From Sulfurimonas hydrogeniphila (GTDB lineage: Bacteria > Campylobacterota > Campylobacteria > Campylobacterales > Sulfurimonadaceae), in the NCBI RefSeq assembly GCF_009068765.1, contig NZ_CP035534.1, positions 1,054,001-1,118,000 on the forward strand: a DNA stretch of 64,000 nt. The letters run 5' to 3'. A program made the position numbers and the translations under genes. The notes below the pieces were generated by a model. The model searched no databases. It was not told the DNA's origin and was given only the letters and a program-made list of their open reading frames with translations. The stretch's first letter is position 1; each line of letters opens with the position of its first letter. This document shows positions 30,534-39,005 of this stretch, piece by piece.

Positions 30534-31925
30534 ATGAAGAGCCGTATAGAAAAAGACACCATGGGTGAAATCGAAGTACCTCAAGATGCTTATTGGGGTG
30601 CGCAGACACAAAGAAGTATTCAAAACTTTAAAATCGGTGAAGAAAAAATGCCGTATGAGATTACCCGTGCATTTTCATACCTGAAAAAAGCTGTGGCACT
30701 TGTCAATAAAGACCTGGGAAAACTCGATGCAAAAAAAGCAGATGCAATTGCGCAGGCTGCTGATGACATGCTGGCAGGAAAACTTGACGGAAACTATCCG
30801 CTTGTTGTATGGCAGACCGGTTCAGGTACGCAGTCAAATATGAACAACAATGAAGTGCTTGCAAATCGTGCTACAGAAATACTCGGCGGAGATTTTAGAA
30901 AAGAGAAACTGGTACATCCGAATGATGATGTTAACAAGTCACAGTCTTCAAATGATACATATCCGACTGCTTTACATGTAGCGGCTGTTATCGCTGTTGA
31001 AGAGAATCTTCTTCCTGCTATTGCCAAACTTAAAGCTACTTTACAGGCAAAAAGTGAAGCGTTTGCCCATATAGTGAAAATAGGCCGCACACACCTGCAG
31101 GATGCTACTCCTTTAACTCTTGGACAGGAAATAAGCGGTTGGGTTGAAATGCTGAGCAAATGTGAAAAGATGGCAAAAGACTCTCTTGAAGCAGTCAGAG
31201 AGTTGGCACTTGGCGGTACCGCAGTCGGAACAGGGCTTAACGCTCATCCCGAACTTGGTGAAAGAGTTGCTAAAAAGCTCAGTGAATTGACAGGGCATGA
31301 ATTTGTGACAGCACCAAACAAATTTCACGCACTCACTTCCCATGATGCACTTGTTTTTGCTCACGGTGCGCTCAAAGCACTTGCTGCTGATATGATGAAA
31401 ATAGCAAATGATGTGCGATGGTTGGCATCAGGTCCCCGTTGCGGCCTTGGTGAAATTGAAATTCCTGCAAATGAGCCTGGAAGTTCTATTATGCCGGGAA
31501 AAGTAAATCCTACACAAAGTGAAGCGGTAACAATGGTTACCTGTCAGGTTATGGGAAATGATGCAACAATAGGCTTTGCAGCAAGTCAGGGAAATTTTGA
31601 ATTAAATGTTTTTAAACCTGTTATAGCATATAATTTTTTACAGTCTGTGCGTCTTTTAAGTGACTCAATCATATCATTTAATGATAATGCCGCTGTGGGA
31701 ATCAAACCTGTTGAGGCAAAAATAGATCATTATTTACATGATTCATTGATGCTTGTAACAGCTTTGAACCCATATATCGGATATGAAAATGCAGCTAAAA
31801 TTGCAAAAACTGCGCATGCAAACAATTCAACATTGAAAGAGACAGCTGTTGAACTCGGGCTTTTGACACCTGAACAGTTTGACGAATATGTAAAACCGGA
31901 AGAGATGATTGCACCTAAGGCTTAA
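30534..31925 (+). CDS. fumC: Fumarate hydratase, class II
   Basis: Iron-independent fumarase interconverting fumarate and malate. The signature [13 protein letters not shown] with the catalytic serine loop, [33 protein letters not shown] and [16 protein letters not shown] are all intact. Length of 463 residues is standard. It begins 3 bases after mdh. Its stop codon lies in the first copy of a 47-bp tandem repeat. Many relatives use an iron-sulfur fumarase instead, so class II is a small point of note. Confidence 0.97.
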   Translation: MKSRIEKDTMGEIEVPQDAYWGAQTQRSIQNFKIGEEKMPYEITRAFSYLKKAVALVNKDLGKLDAKKADAIAQAADDMLAGKLDGNYPLVVWQTGSGTQSNMNNNEVLANRATEILGGDFRKEKLVHPNDDVNKSQSSNDTYPTALHVAAVIAVEENLLPAIAKLKATLQAKSEAFAHIVKIGRTHLQDATPLTLGQEISGWVEMLSKCEKMAKDSLEAVRELALGGTAVGTGLNAHPELGERVAKKLSELTGHEFVTAPNKFHALTSHDALVFAHGALKALAADMMKIANDVRWLASGPRCGLGEIEIPANEPGSSIMPGKVNPTQSEAVTMVTCQVMGNDATIGFAASQGNFELNVFKPVIAYNFLQSVRLLSDSIISFNDNAAVGIKPVEAKIDHYLHDSLMLVTALNPYIGYENAAKIAKTAHANNSTLKETAVELGLLTPEQFDEYVKPEEMIAPKA

Positions 31926-32021
31926 AAGCCAATGCAAGCGAGGAACTAAATTCCGAGTCGTATAAGGCTTAAAAGCCAATGCAAGCGAGGAACTAAATTC
32001 CGAGTCGTATAAGGCTTAAAA
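31917..32021 (+). repeat. 47-bp exact tandem repeat after fumC
   Basis: Two identical 47-bp units (31917-31963, 31964-32010) and the first 11 bases of a third. The first unit contains the last codons and stop of fumC. Each unit carries two small hairpins: GGCT-TAAA-AGCC and GGAA-CTAAA-TTCC. The CTAAA loop recurs in the acnB-end hairpins. Confidence 0.95.
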
Positions 32022-32055
32022 ACAAGCGTCTTTCAATTTTAAACAAGGAGAATAA

Positions 32056-33231
32056 ATGAATATACATGAATATCAGGCAAAAGAAATTTTTGCTGAGTAT
32101 GGTGTTCCGACACCAAAAGGTAAAATTGCAAACTCGGTGGAAGAGGCTGTAGAAAATGCAAAAGAGTTAGGTGGACCTGTCTGGGTTGTAAAAGCACAAA
32201 TACATGCAGGTGGTCGTGGACTAGGCGGTGGTGTAAAACTGGCTAAAAGTCTTGATGAAGTAAAACAGTATGCCCAGGAAATTCTTGGTATGACTTTGGT
32301 GACACACCAAACAGGGCCTGAAGGAAAACTTGTACAAAAAGTATATATAGAAGACGGTGCTGACATTAAAGACGAGCTTTACCTTTCTGTAGTACTTGAC
32401 CGCGCACAGGAAATGCCGATTATCATGGCTTCTACCGAAGGCGGGATGGACATAGAAACTGTAGCAGAAAAAACTCCGGAAAAAATTATTAAAGTTACTG
32501 TTGATCCTTCTATCGGATTTCAAGGGTTTCATGGTCGTGAATTGGTTTTCGGTCTTGGGATTACAGATAAAAACGAGCAGCGTAAAATGATTGATTTTGC
32601 TTCTAAACTTTATAAGCTTTATATGGACAAAGATGCAGAGATGATCGAAATCAATCCGCTTGTAAAAACCGGTTCTGGAGACTTTATTGCACTTGACGGC
32701 AAAATGGGATTTGATGATTCGGCACTTGGGCGTCATCCTGAACTTGAAGCAATGAGAGATATTTCAGAAGAAGATCCGGATGAGCGTGAAGCTGCCCAGT
32801 ATGGTCTTTCTTATATTGCGCTTGACGGTGAAATCGGTTGTATGGTAAACGGTGCAGGGCTTGCTATGGGAACAATGGATACTATTAACTATATGGGCGG
32901 AACACCTGCGAATTTCCTTGATGTCGGGGGAAGTGCAAATGCAGAAACGGTTGCAAAAGGTTTTGAAATAATTTTGAAAAATCCAAATGTTAAAGCCATT
33001 TTTGTAAATATTTTTGGCGGTATAGTCAGATGTGACCGTATCGCAAACGGTATACTTGAAGCTACAAAACTTGTAGATGTTCATGTACCGGTTATTGTTC
33101 GTCTTGATGGTACAAATGCTCCAGAAGCAGCAGAGATTCTTAAAAATGCAAATATACCAAATGTAATTCCAGCGACAGACTTGGCAGACGGTGCTGCAAA
33201 AGCTGTTGCTGCAGCAAAAGGAGAGTTATAA
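32056..33231 (+). CDS. sucC: Succinyl-CoA synthetase, beta subunit
   Basis: ATP-grasp subunit that, with SucD, interconverts succinate and succinyl-CoA with a nucleotide. N-terminal MNIHEYQAKEIFAEYGVP, ATP-grasp loop IHAGGRGLGGGVKLA, metal ligands EINPLV and the ligase text GGTPANFLDVGGSANAETV and NIFGGIVRCDRIANGI are present; 391 residues is typical. AAGGAG precedes ATG. Separated from fumC by the tandem repeat and coupled to sucD by 3 bases. Confidence 0.98.
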   Translation: MNIHEYQAKEIFAEYGVPTPKGKIANSVEEAVENAKELGGPVWVVKAQIHAGGRGLGGGVKLAKSLDEVKQYAQEILGMTLVTHQTGPEGKLVQKVYIEDGADIKDELYLSVVLDRAQEMPIIMASTEGGMDIETVAEKTPEKIIKVTVDPSIGFQGFHGRELVFGLGITDKNEQRKMIDFASKLYKLYMDKDAEMIEINPLVKTGSGDFIALDGKMGFDDSALGRHPELEAMRDISEEDPDEREAAQYGLSYIALDGEIGCMVNGAGLAMGTMDTINYMGGTPANFLDVGGSANAETVAKGFEIILKNPNVKAIFVNIFGGIVRCDRIANGILEATKLVDVHVPVIVRLDGTNAPEAAEILKNANIPNVIPATDLADGAAKAVAAAKGEL

Positions 33232-33234
33232 GAT

Positions 33235-34110
33235 ATGTCAATTTTAGTAAACAAAGATACAAAAGTAATCGTTCAGGGTTTTACCGGGAAAGAGGGTACT
33301 TTTCATGCAGAACAGTGTATTGATTACGGTACAAATATTGTCGGTGGTGTAACACCAAACAAAGGTGGTGAAACACATTTGGGTAAACCGGTTTTCAATA
33401 CGGTCAAAGATGCGGTTGATGCAACCGGTGCAACTGTTTCTATGGTTTTTGTTCCGCCTGCATTTGTTGCAGATGCTGTAATGGAAGCTGCCGATGCAGG
33501 AATTGAACTTGCTGTAATCATTACAGAAGGGGCTCCGGTCAAAGATATGATGTTTGCCAAGCAATATGCTACTAAACACAATATGAAAACAATAGGGCCA
33601 AACTGTCCTGGTATTATCACTGCCGAGGAGTGTAAAATCGGAATTATGCCTGGAATGATTTTCAAAAAAGGCAATGTCGGACTCATTTCCAAATCCGGAA
33701 CACTTACTTACGAAGGTGCCAACCAGGTTGTCAAAGAAGGATTTGGTATTTCTACTGCTGTTGGTATCGGCGGGGATCCGATTATCGGACTTTCATACAA
33801 GCAGATTCTGCCAATGTTTGAAGCTGATCCTGAAACAGAGGCAATTGTAATGATTGGTGAAATCGGCGGAGACCTTGAGATTCAGGCGGCAAAACTGATA
33901 AAAGAGCAGATAACAAAGCCTGTTGTCGCTTTTATAGCAGGGCAAACAGCTCCTAAAGGAAAACGTATGGGTCATGCCGGTGCGATTATTTCCGGTAGTG
34001 CAGGTACTGCAAAAGAAAAAATGGAAGCTCTTGAAGCTGCCGGTGTTAAAGTTGTTGTTTCTCCAGCAGAAATCGGAAAAGCTGTTGCTGAAGTTTTAGC
34101 AAAAAAATAA
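33235..34110 (+). CDS. sucD: Succinyl-CoA synthetase, alpha subunit
   Basis: Carries the CoA site and the phosphohistidine. CoA-binding [42 protein letters not shown], and [18 protein letters not shown] with the active-site histidine are intact; 291 residues is standard. Starts 3 bases after sucC, with its ribosome binding site inside the sucC end. A strong terminator follows, so sucCD transcription ends before oorDABC. Confidence 0.98.
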   Translation: MSILVNKDTKVIVQGFTGKEGTFHAEQCIDYGTNIVGGVTPNKGGETHLGKPVFNTVKDAVDATGATVSMVFVPPAFVADAVMEAADAGIELAVIITEGAPVKDMMFAKQYATKHNMKTIGPNCPGIITAEECKIGIMPGMIFKKGNVGLISKSGTLTYEGANQVVKEGFGISTAVGIGGDPIIGLSYKQILPMFEADPETEAIVMIGEIGGDLEIQAAKLIKEQITKPVVAFIAGQTAPKGKRMGHAGAIISGSAGTAKEKMEALEAAGVKVVVSPAEIGKAVAEVLAKK

Positions 34111-34131
34111 TTTATTTTTATACTCTTTCAC

Positions 34132-34172
34132 AAAAACTTTCTGAAAATATTAATTTTCCAGAAAGTTTTTTT
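34132..34172 (+). terminator. Terminator after sucD
   Basis: Arms AAAAACTTTCTG and CAGAAAGTTTTT extended by AAAAT/ATTTT with one bulge, followed by a T tract. It begins 22 bases after the sucD stop. Confidence 0.85.
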
Positions 34173-34178
34173 CCTCTT

Positions 34179-34323
34179 TTTTTATAATTTATATCTCTTT
34201 TTAATCTTTTAAAATCTCACTGCTTGTGTGTAGATACTAAACGGTATATGGTTTTTATAATTTATACTTTAATTTTATTTTTTAAAATTTCAATATAAGT
34301 GTGTAAATACTAAACGTTATATG
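34179..34323 (+). repeat. Imperfect 73-bp direct repeat upstream of oorD
   Basis: Two 72-bp copies (34179-34250 and 34252-34323) both start with TTTTTATAATTTATA and end with GTGTGTA-R-ATACTAAACG-K-TATATG; the middle parts have diverged. The stretch 34111-34450 has no gene and consists of the sucD terminator, this repeat and the oorD control region. Confidence 0.75.
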
Positions 34324-34341
34324 CTCTTTTTAGCAATAAAC

Positions 34342-34365
34342 ATCAACTTTTATAATCAAGTTGAT
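34342..34365 (+). promoter_or_regulatory. Operator-like palindrome ahead of oorDABC
   Basis: ATCAACTT-N8-AAGTTGAT, a perfect 8-bp dyad, lies immediately upstream of a -10-like TATACT at 34376-34381. The location is right for a regulator of the oor operon. Just downstream is an exact 14-bp tandem duplication, ATATGCAAACTAAT, at 34386-34413, in the presumed leader. Confidence 0.5.
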
Positions 34366-34450
34366 AATGATTTGCTATACTCTTAATATGCAAACTAATA
34401 TATGCAAACTAATATACATAGTTAATTTGTACTTAACAACAGGAGAATAA

Positions 34451-34801
34451 ATGGGAACTTTTAAAACTGAAAACCCAGGAAATGAACCAGTATGGGTAAA
34501 CACGAACAATTGTAAAGCGTGTGACATTTGTGTGTCTGTGTGTCCTTCCGGTGTATTAGGAATGGTATATGACCCAACATCAACACTGGGTGCAATGATA
34601 TCAATTGATTATCCGGAAGATTGTATCGGGTGTAATGAATGTGAACTTACATGTCCGGATTTTGCTATTTATGTAGCAGACAGAAAAGAATTGAAAGCTG
34701 CAGGAAAAAGTTTTGCAAAACTAACTGATGAAGCGAAAAAAAGACAAGCGGAAATTGTTGCAAACAATTATATGTCTGTGAAACAAAAAGGAGCTAAATA
34801 A
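34451..34801 (+). CDS. oorD: 2-oxoglutarate:acceptor oxidoreductase, delta (ferredoxin-like) subunit
   Basis: Electron-transfer subunit of the oxidoreductase that links 2-oxoglutarate and succinyl-CoA using low-potential electrons. Two 4Fe-4S motifs are visible: CKACDICVSVCPSG near residues 19-31 and CIGCNECELTCPD near 59-70. A C-terminal tail rich in Lys and Ala follows. ATG has AGGAGA upstream. It is the first gene of oorDABC, each overlapping the next by one base (TAATG) up to oorB. Confidence 0.95.
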   Translation: MGTFKTENPGNEPVWVNTNNCKACDICVSVCPSGVLGMVYDPTSTLGAMISIDYPEDCIGCNECELTCPDFAIYVADRKELKAAGKSFAKLTDEAKKRQAEIVANNYMSVKQKGAK

Positions 34802-35952
34802 TGAGAGAAGTTATCTCGACAGGTAATGAATTAGCTGCAAAAGCTGCAGTAGAAGCAGGAGCAAGATTTTTTGGAGGATACCCTATTACTCCATCATCTG
34901 AAGTAATGCATGAATCTTCTGATTTATTGCCAAAGGTCGGTGGTGTCTGTATTCAGATGGAAGATGAAATCGGGGGTATTTCAGCTGCTATCGGTGCATC
35001 AATGACAGGTGTTAAATCTTTTACAGCTACATCTGGTCCTGGTATCTCTTTAAAAGCGGAGCAGATTGGTCTCGCTTTTATTGCTGAAATTCCATTGGTT
35101 ATCATCAATGTAATGCGTGGCGGTCCTTCTACAGGTCTTCCTACTCGTGTTTCTCAGGCAGATATCGGTCAGGCACAGTATCCTACACACGGTGACTATG
35201 CGTCTATCACTCTATGTGCAGGTTCATTAACTGAATGTTATACACAAACAGTACGTGCATTTAACCTGGCTGAAAAATATATGACTCCTGTTTTTATGCT
35301 TCTTGATGAAACAATCGGGCACATGCACGGAAAAGCTGATTTGCCGGATATTGAAGAAATTGACGCTGCTATTGTAGACCGCGAAAGATTTCATGGCAAT
35401 CCGGAAGATTACAAGCCATATAAAGCTGAAATGAACAAACCTGCGGTACTTAACCCTATGTTTGAAGGGTATAAATACCACATCACAGGTTTGCATCACG
35501 GAGACGAAGGTTTTCCTACCGAAGATGCAGAGCAGTGTGAATTTAACATTGAGCGTTTAGTCGGTAAGATAAATACAGTACACTTGGAAAATGGCGGACT
35601 TGATGACCTTCCTGATTATGAAGAAGTTGATTTGGAAGATGCTGATGTTTGTATCATTGCCTATGGTTCAATTGCTCTTGGTGCTTATGAAGCTGTTAAA
35701 AAACTTCGCTCAGAAGGTATCAAAGCAGGACTGTTCAGACCAATTATGTTGTGGCCGTCTCCTATTAAAAGATTAGAAGAGATTGGAAAGAAATTTGAAA
35801 ACAGAATTATGGTGACTGAACTCAATATGGGTCAGTACTCAAAAGAAATTGAACGCGTTATCAAACGTAATGATTTTACTACTTTACTCAAAGCAAACGG
35901 TCGTCCGATCGCACCGGCAGAAATGGTAGCAAAAGTTAAGGAGATGATTTAA
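34801..35952 (+). CDS. oorA: 2-oxoglutarate:acceptor oxidoreductase, alpha subunit
   Basis: Large subunit that forms the catalytic core with OorB. The N-terminal pyrimidine-binding domain shows FFGGYPITPSSEVMH, QMEDEIGGISAAIGASM, TATSGPGISLKAEQIG and RGGPSTGLPTRVSQAD, all typical of 2-oxoacid:ferredoxin oxidoreductases. The C-terminal transketolase-like domain lies beyond about residue 265. 383 residues is the OorA size. Overlaps oorD and oorB by one base each. Confidence 0.97.
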   Translation: MREVISTGNELAAKAAVEAGARFFGGYPITPSSEVMHESSDLLPKVGGVCIQMEDEIGGISAAIGASMTGVKSFTATSGPGISLKAEQIGLAFIAEIPLVIINVMRGGPSTGLPTRVSQADIGQAQYPTHGDYASITLCAGSLTECYTQTVRAFNLAEKYMTPVFMLLDETIGHMHGKADLPDIEEIDAAIVDRERFHGNPEDYKPYKAEMNKPAVLNPMFEGYKYHITGLHHGDEGFPTEDAEQCEFNIERLVGKINTVHLENGGLDDLPDYEEVDLEDADVCIIAYGSIALGAYEAVKKLRSEGIKAGLFRPIMLWPSPIKRLEEIGKKFENRIMVTELNMGQYSKEIERVIKRNDFTTLLKANGRPIAPAEMVAKVKEMI

Positions 35953-36806
35953 TGGCATTTAATTATGATAAATATTTACGTGTAAACAAGATGCCGACAC
36001 TATGGTGTTGGGGTTGTGGTGATGGTGTTATTTTAAAAGCGACTATCCGTGCAATTGAAAAAATGGGATGGGATATGAAAGATGTTTGTATCGTATCCGG
36101 AATAGGGTGTTCTGGTCGTTTTTCTTCATATATCGACTGTAATACTGTGCATACAACACACGGTAGAACTGTTGCGTATGCTACAGGAATCAAACTTGCC
36201 AAGCCGCATGCACATGTCATCGTTGTTGCAGGTGACGGTGACGGACTTGCAATCGGAGGAAACCACACTATTCACGGCTGTAGAAGAAATATTGATTTGA
36301 ATTTTATTCTAATCAATAACTTTATTTATGGTCTTACAAATTCACAGACTTCCCCGACAACTCCTCGCGGTATGTGGACTGTTTCTCAAAAGAACGGTAA
36401 CATTGATCCGACTTTTGATGCCTGTAAACTGGCAATCGGAGCAGGGGCGTCTTTTGTAGCGCGTGAGTCTATGACGGACCCTAAGAAACTTGAAAAAATT
36501 CTTGTAAAAGGTTTTTCTCATAAAGGTTTCTCATTTATGGATATCTTTTCCAACTGTCACATCAACCTTGGCCGTAAAAACAAAATGGTTTCTGCAATGG
36601 ATAACCTGAAATGGATTGATGAAATTACACTTCCGCTGAAAAAATGGGAAGCACTCTCTGAAGAAGAACAGCTTAACATTTTTCCAACCGGTGTTTTAAG
36701 AGAAGTTGAACAAGAAGAGTATTGCGATATGTATGCTGAAATTCAAAAAGCAGCACAAGGGCAACGTCCTAAAATCACTCAAGATGATTTTGAGAAAAAA
36801 ATATAA
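35952..36806 (+). CDS. oorB: 2-oxoglutarate:acceptor oxidoreductase, beta (TPP-binding) subunit
   Basis: Binds thiamine diphosphate and Mg. The TPP motif is VVAGDGDGLAIGGNHTIHG, with LWCWGCGDG near the N-terminus and GLTNSQTSPTTPRG as substrate-side text; cysteines in CWGCGDG and CSGRF could hold the proximal cluster. 284 residues is normal. Begins one base before the oorA stop ends. With OorA, C and D it makes the four-subunit enzyme. Confidence 0.97.
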   Translation: MAFNYDKYLRVNKMPTLWCWGCGDGVILKATIRAIEKMGWDMKDVCIVSGIGCSGRFSSYIDCNTVHTTHGRTVAYATGIKLAKPHAHVIVVAGDGDGLAIGGNHTIHGCRRNIDLNFILINNFIYGLTNSQTSPTTPRGMWTVSQKNGNIDPTFDACKLAIGAGASFVARESMTDPKKLEKILVKGFSHKGFSFMDIFSNCHINLGRKNKMVSAMDNLKWIDEITLPLKKWEALSEEEQLNIFPTGVLREVEQEEYCDMYAEIQKAAQGQRPKITQDDFEKKI

Positions 36807-36816
36807 GGGGTTATAG

Positions 36817-37374
36817 ATGAGACATACTTTAAGATTTACTGGTGTTGGCGGACAGGGTGTTCTCCTTGCCGGTGAAATTATGGCTGCCTGTAAAATTAAA
36901 AACGGTGGATATGGACTAAAAACAGCTACTTATACTTCTCAGGTTCGTGGTGGTGCAACTGTTGTTGATATTACACTTGATGATGAAGAGATTCGTTATC
37001 CGTATGCAAATGAAGGTGAAATTGATTTCATGCTTTCTGTTGCAGATGTTTCTTATCACCAGTTCAAAAATGGTGTAAGACCTGGAAACAAGATAGTTGT
37101 TGATCCAAATCTTGTACACCCGACAGAAGAAGACAGAAAACTGTGGGATATTATTGAAATTCCTATCATTACGATTGCAAAAGAAGAGGTCGGGAATGTA
37201 ATTACCCAATCTGTTGTTGCTTTGGCAATTACAAACACAATGACCGGTGTACTTCCGGAAGAGTCTTTGATTGAAACAATGCTTTCAAAAGTTCCGCCAA
37301 AAGTTCATGAGGCAAACAAAAAAGCATATGCGCTTGGAAAAGCCTATGCCTTAGATGCTATGGGAACAAAATAA
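36817..37374 (+). CDS. oorC: 2-oxoglutarate:acceptor oxidoreductase, gamma subunit
   Basis: Gamma domain that completes the CoA/electron side of the enzyme. N-terminal FTGVGGQGVLLAGEIMA and TSQVRGGATVVDITL are hallmark motifs. 185 residues, starting 10 bases after oorB with AAGGGG upstream, followed by a clear terminator. The complete oorDABC set is typical of Campylobacterota. It can run oxidatively or as the CO2-fixing step of the reductive TCA cycle. Confidence 0.97.
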   Translation: MRHTLRFTGVGGQGVLLAGEIMAACKIKNGGYGLKTATYTSQVRGGATVVDITLDDEEIRYPYANEGEIDFMLSVADVSYHQFKNGVRPGNKIVVDPNLVHPTEEDRKLWDIIEIPIITIAKEEVGNVITQSVVALAITNTMTGVLPEESLIETMLSKVPPKVHEANKKAYALGKAYALDAMGTK

Positions 37375-37391
37375 CTTTCAACCTTTAGCAT

Positions 37392-37426
37392 AAAAAAGCA
37401 GTTCTTTATCAGGGACTGCTTTTTTT
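37392..37426 (+). terminator. Terminator after oorC
   Basis: AAAAAAGCAGT and ACTGCTTTTTT form a stem of at least 10 bp, followed by a run of Ts. It starts 17 bases after the oorC stop and faces the converging TetR gene. Confidence 0.9.
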
Positions 37427-37470
37427 AAAATAAGTATTTGATATTAATTAGTATCTAATATTCTATAATA

Positions 37471-38088
37471 TCATATTTTGATGCTTTCCCAAAAAAAATC
37501 TACATGTTTTTCAAATTGTGTCGCAAGTGAATTTGTCGAACAGGCATCAAATCTCAATAATGTAACCTGAAGTCTGATGTAAAAGAGGGTGCTGATAAAC
37601 TCATAAGCAATAAGCATTGGATCGCAAGAGCGAATTAAAGAGTTTTGCATCATAATGAAAAAGCCTTCTGAGAGCAAGGCAATGTTTTTATCATGGTATT
37701 GGCTCATAAACTGTTCCCTGAGGCTTTTATTTTGCATAAGCTCAATCATGAGCAGCCTGAACATGTTTTCGTTTTTTTTGTCAAATGTCAGCATTTTATA
37801 CTGCATGGTATATTTTTGTAAAAACGGTTTCCCCCTAAATGCCAATTCTTTCACTTCGTCTTCTGAAAACGAAAAGGGCGAAGAGAAGATATTTTTAGCA
37901 ACTTCAAGAAATATCTCCTCCTTGTTCTTGTAGTGATTGTATAAAGCACTCTCTCTTATTCCAACTTCAGCAGCAATTTTACGCACACTGGCTCCTTTGT
38001 ATCCGTAGTGTGAAAAGAGGGCGGTTGCGGCTGTAAGTATTTTCTCTTTTGTTGTGTTTTTTTTCTTTATATCCCTGTTTTCAGGCAT
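37471..38088 (-). CDS. TetR/AcrR family transcriptional regulator
   Basis: N-terminal helix-turn-helix is textbook TetR: ILTAATALFSHYGYKGASV, RKIAAEVGIRESALYNHYKN, KEEIFLEV. The remaining 140 residues form an unrecognised ligand domain. A run of GGAG-like bases precedes ATG. The upstream region holds four palindromes of TGAAC-N3-TGTTC type at 32-bp spacing, two of which flank a TATAAT on this strand, so strong autoregulation is likely. No efflux or catabolic target gene adjoins it, and its regulon is unknown. Confidence 0.93.
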   Translation of the reverse strand: MPENRDIKKKNTTKEKILTAATALFSHYGYKGASVRKIAAEVGIRESALYNHYKNKEEIFLEVAKNIFSSPFSFSEDEVKELAFRGKPFLQKYTMQYKMLTFDKKNENMFRLLMIELMQNKSLREQFMSQYHDKNIALLSEGFFIMMQNSLIRSCDPMLIAYEFISTLFYIRLQVTLLRFDACSTNSLATQFEKHVDFFWESIKI

Positions 38089-38112
38089 TTAAAGCTCCTT
38101 TTTTTTTAAAAG

Positions 38113-38222
38113 TGAACAATTGTTCTTGCATATGCAATTATATATGAACAGTTGTTAATATCTTCTTAAATATAAGTGAACGATTGTTCTTGTTACTACA
38201 TACAAGTATGAACAGATGTTCA
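38113..38222. promoter_or_regulatory. Array of four TetR-type operators at exact 32-bp spacing
   Basis: Palindromes begin at 38113 (TGAACAATTGTTC), 38145 (TGAACAGTTGTTA), 38177 (TGAACGATTGTTC) and 38209 (TGAACAGATGTTCA). Sites 1 and 3 share AAGTGAACRATTGTTCTTG and sites 2 and 4 share ATGAACAGWTGTTMAT, so the array is an A-B-A-B duplication with 64-bp period. Spacing equals about three helical turns. A TATAAT for the regulator gene on the minus strand (38142-38137) lies between sites 1 and 2; site 4 is 30 bases upstream of the rnpB -10 box. Confidence 0.8.
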
Positions 38223-38251
38223 TGCTCCAACCTTTGTTTAGAATTTTTATG

Positions 38252-38257
38252 TATAAT
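38252..38257 (+). promoter_or_regulatory. -10 box (TATAAT) of rnpB
   Basis: TATAAT placed 7 bases before the first paired base of the RNase P RNA, exactly where a transcription start at about 38265 would need it. Confidence 0.8.
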
Positions 38258-38264
38258 TCCATCA

Positions 38265-38583
38265 GGCATAAGAGATAGTAACTTGAACCTGTATTCAAGA
38301 GGAAAGTCCGAGCTGCTGTAAGACAGTGTTCCATTTAACTAATGGCCGTAGTAATACGAGGGAAAGTGCAACAGAAAACAAACTTCTGCCTTTTGGTAGT
38401 AAAGGTGAAAAGGCGGTGTAAGAGACCACCAGTCTCTATAGCGATATAGAGAGCTTGTAAACCCAACATGGCAGCAAGAAACAAATGGTTAGCGTCTTAC
38501 AATGCTATTGTTTCGCTAGAGGCACAACGCAAGATGTGCAGTAGATTAATGCTATCACTACAAAACTCGGCTTATCTTATGCC
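38265..38583 (+). ncRNA. rnpB: RNase P RNA (type A)
   Basis: Catalytic RNA that removes tRNA 5' leaders. The ends pair perfectly as helix P1 (GGCATAAGA with TCTTATGCC). Conserved core elements occur in order: GAGGAAAGTCCGAGC, AACAGAAA, AAACCCAACATGGCAGCAAG-like text and the 3' universal segment ATGCTATCACTACAAAACTCGGCTTA. Overall size of about 319 bases fits a slightly reduced type A RNA. The protein subunit gene rnpA is not in the window. Exact 5' and 3' ends are inferred from P1. Confidence 0.95.
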
Positions 38584-38724
38584 TGAAAACCACTCTCAAG
38601 AGAGCAGATGATTTTTCAAGAGAATTTACATTATGTTAACCAATACACATATTGTTTAATATGAACTATTTCAAAGACTCTATAGAAAATAAACACTCGA
38701 ATAAACTTCAGGAACAGATACACA

Positions 38725-38931
38725 ATGGAAAGAAAAGAACAACTTATCAAAGATATACAAAACCTTCTTAACAGCTATGATGGCATACGCCCTACTTCTA
38801 TTAATCCTGATTTATTACAATTTATGGATGAAAAAACTCTTATAGATACAATTGATGCTTTGTTGACACAAAAAGAAAAAAACAGTGTTTCTGATACAGA
38901 GTGGCTTGAGCAATTTAAGACAAATTCTTGA
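38725..38931 (+). CDS. Small hypothetical protein (68 aa)
   Basis: A 68-residue acidic, helical protein with no cysteine, signal or known motif (MERKEQLIKDIQNLL ... TLIDTIDALL). AGGAA lies 11 bases before ATG. It stands between rnpB and a response regulator on the same strand, with 74 bases to the latter, which has its own -10 box. The codon use resembles neighbouring genes, which supports it. Function unknown. Confidence 0.6.
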   Translation: MERKEQLIKDIQNLLNSYDGIRPTSINPDLLQFMDEKTLIDTIDALLTQKEKNSVSDTEWLEQFKTNS

Positions 38932-38971
38932 ATTTGTTGATAAATGTTAGCGTTATTAACTATTTGTAGTG

Positions 38972-38977
38972 TATAAT
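38972..38977 (+). promoter_or_regulatory. -10 box (TATAAT) of the REC-RHH regulator gene
   Basis: TATAAT in AT-rich DNA, 28 bases before the ATG at 39006, leaving a leader of about 22 bases with an AGGA. Confidence 0.5.
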
Positions 38978-39005
38978 ATAACAAATTAAAATATAGGAAA
39001 AAACA

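Noticed and set aside
31917-32021. 47-bp repeats as CRISPR or integron sites
   Set aside because: They are exact and contiguous without spacers, and include the fumC stop codon, so they are a tandem gene-end duplication.
32221-32736. 171-codon minus-strand frame inside sucC
   Set aside because: Shadow of sucC; no start signal and no protein-like motif.
38111-38224. Regularly spaced palindromes as a CRISPR array
   Set aside because: The repeats are only about 13-17 bases, alternate between two types, and the intervals are about 15-19 bases; they match a regulator dyad beside a TetR gene and no cas genes are present.
38584-38640. Terminator directly after rnpB
   Set aside because: CTCTC/GAGAG-type pairing is only 4-5 bp and lacks a clean T run, so I do not call it.
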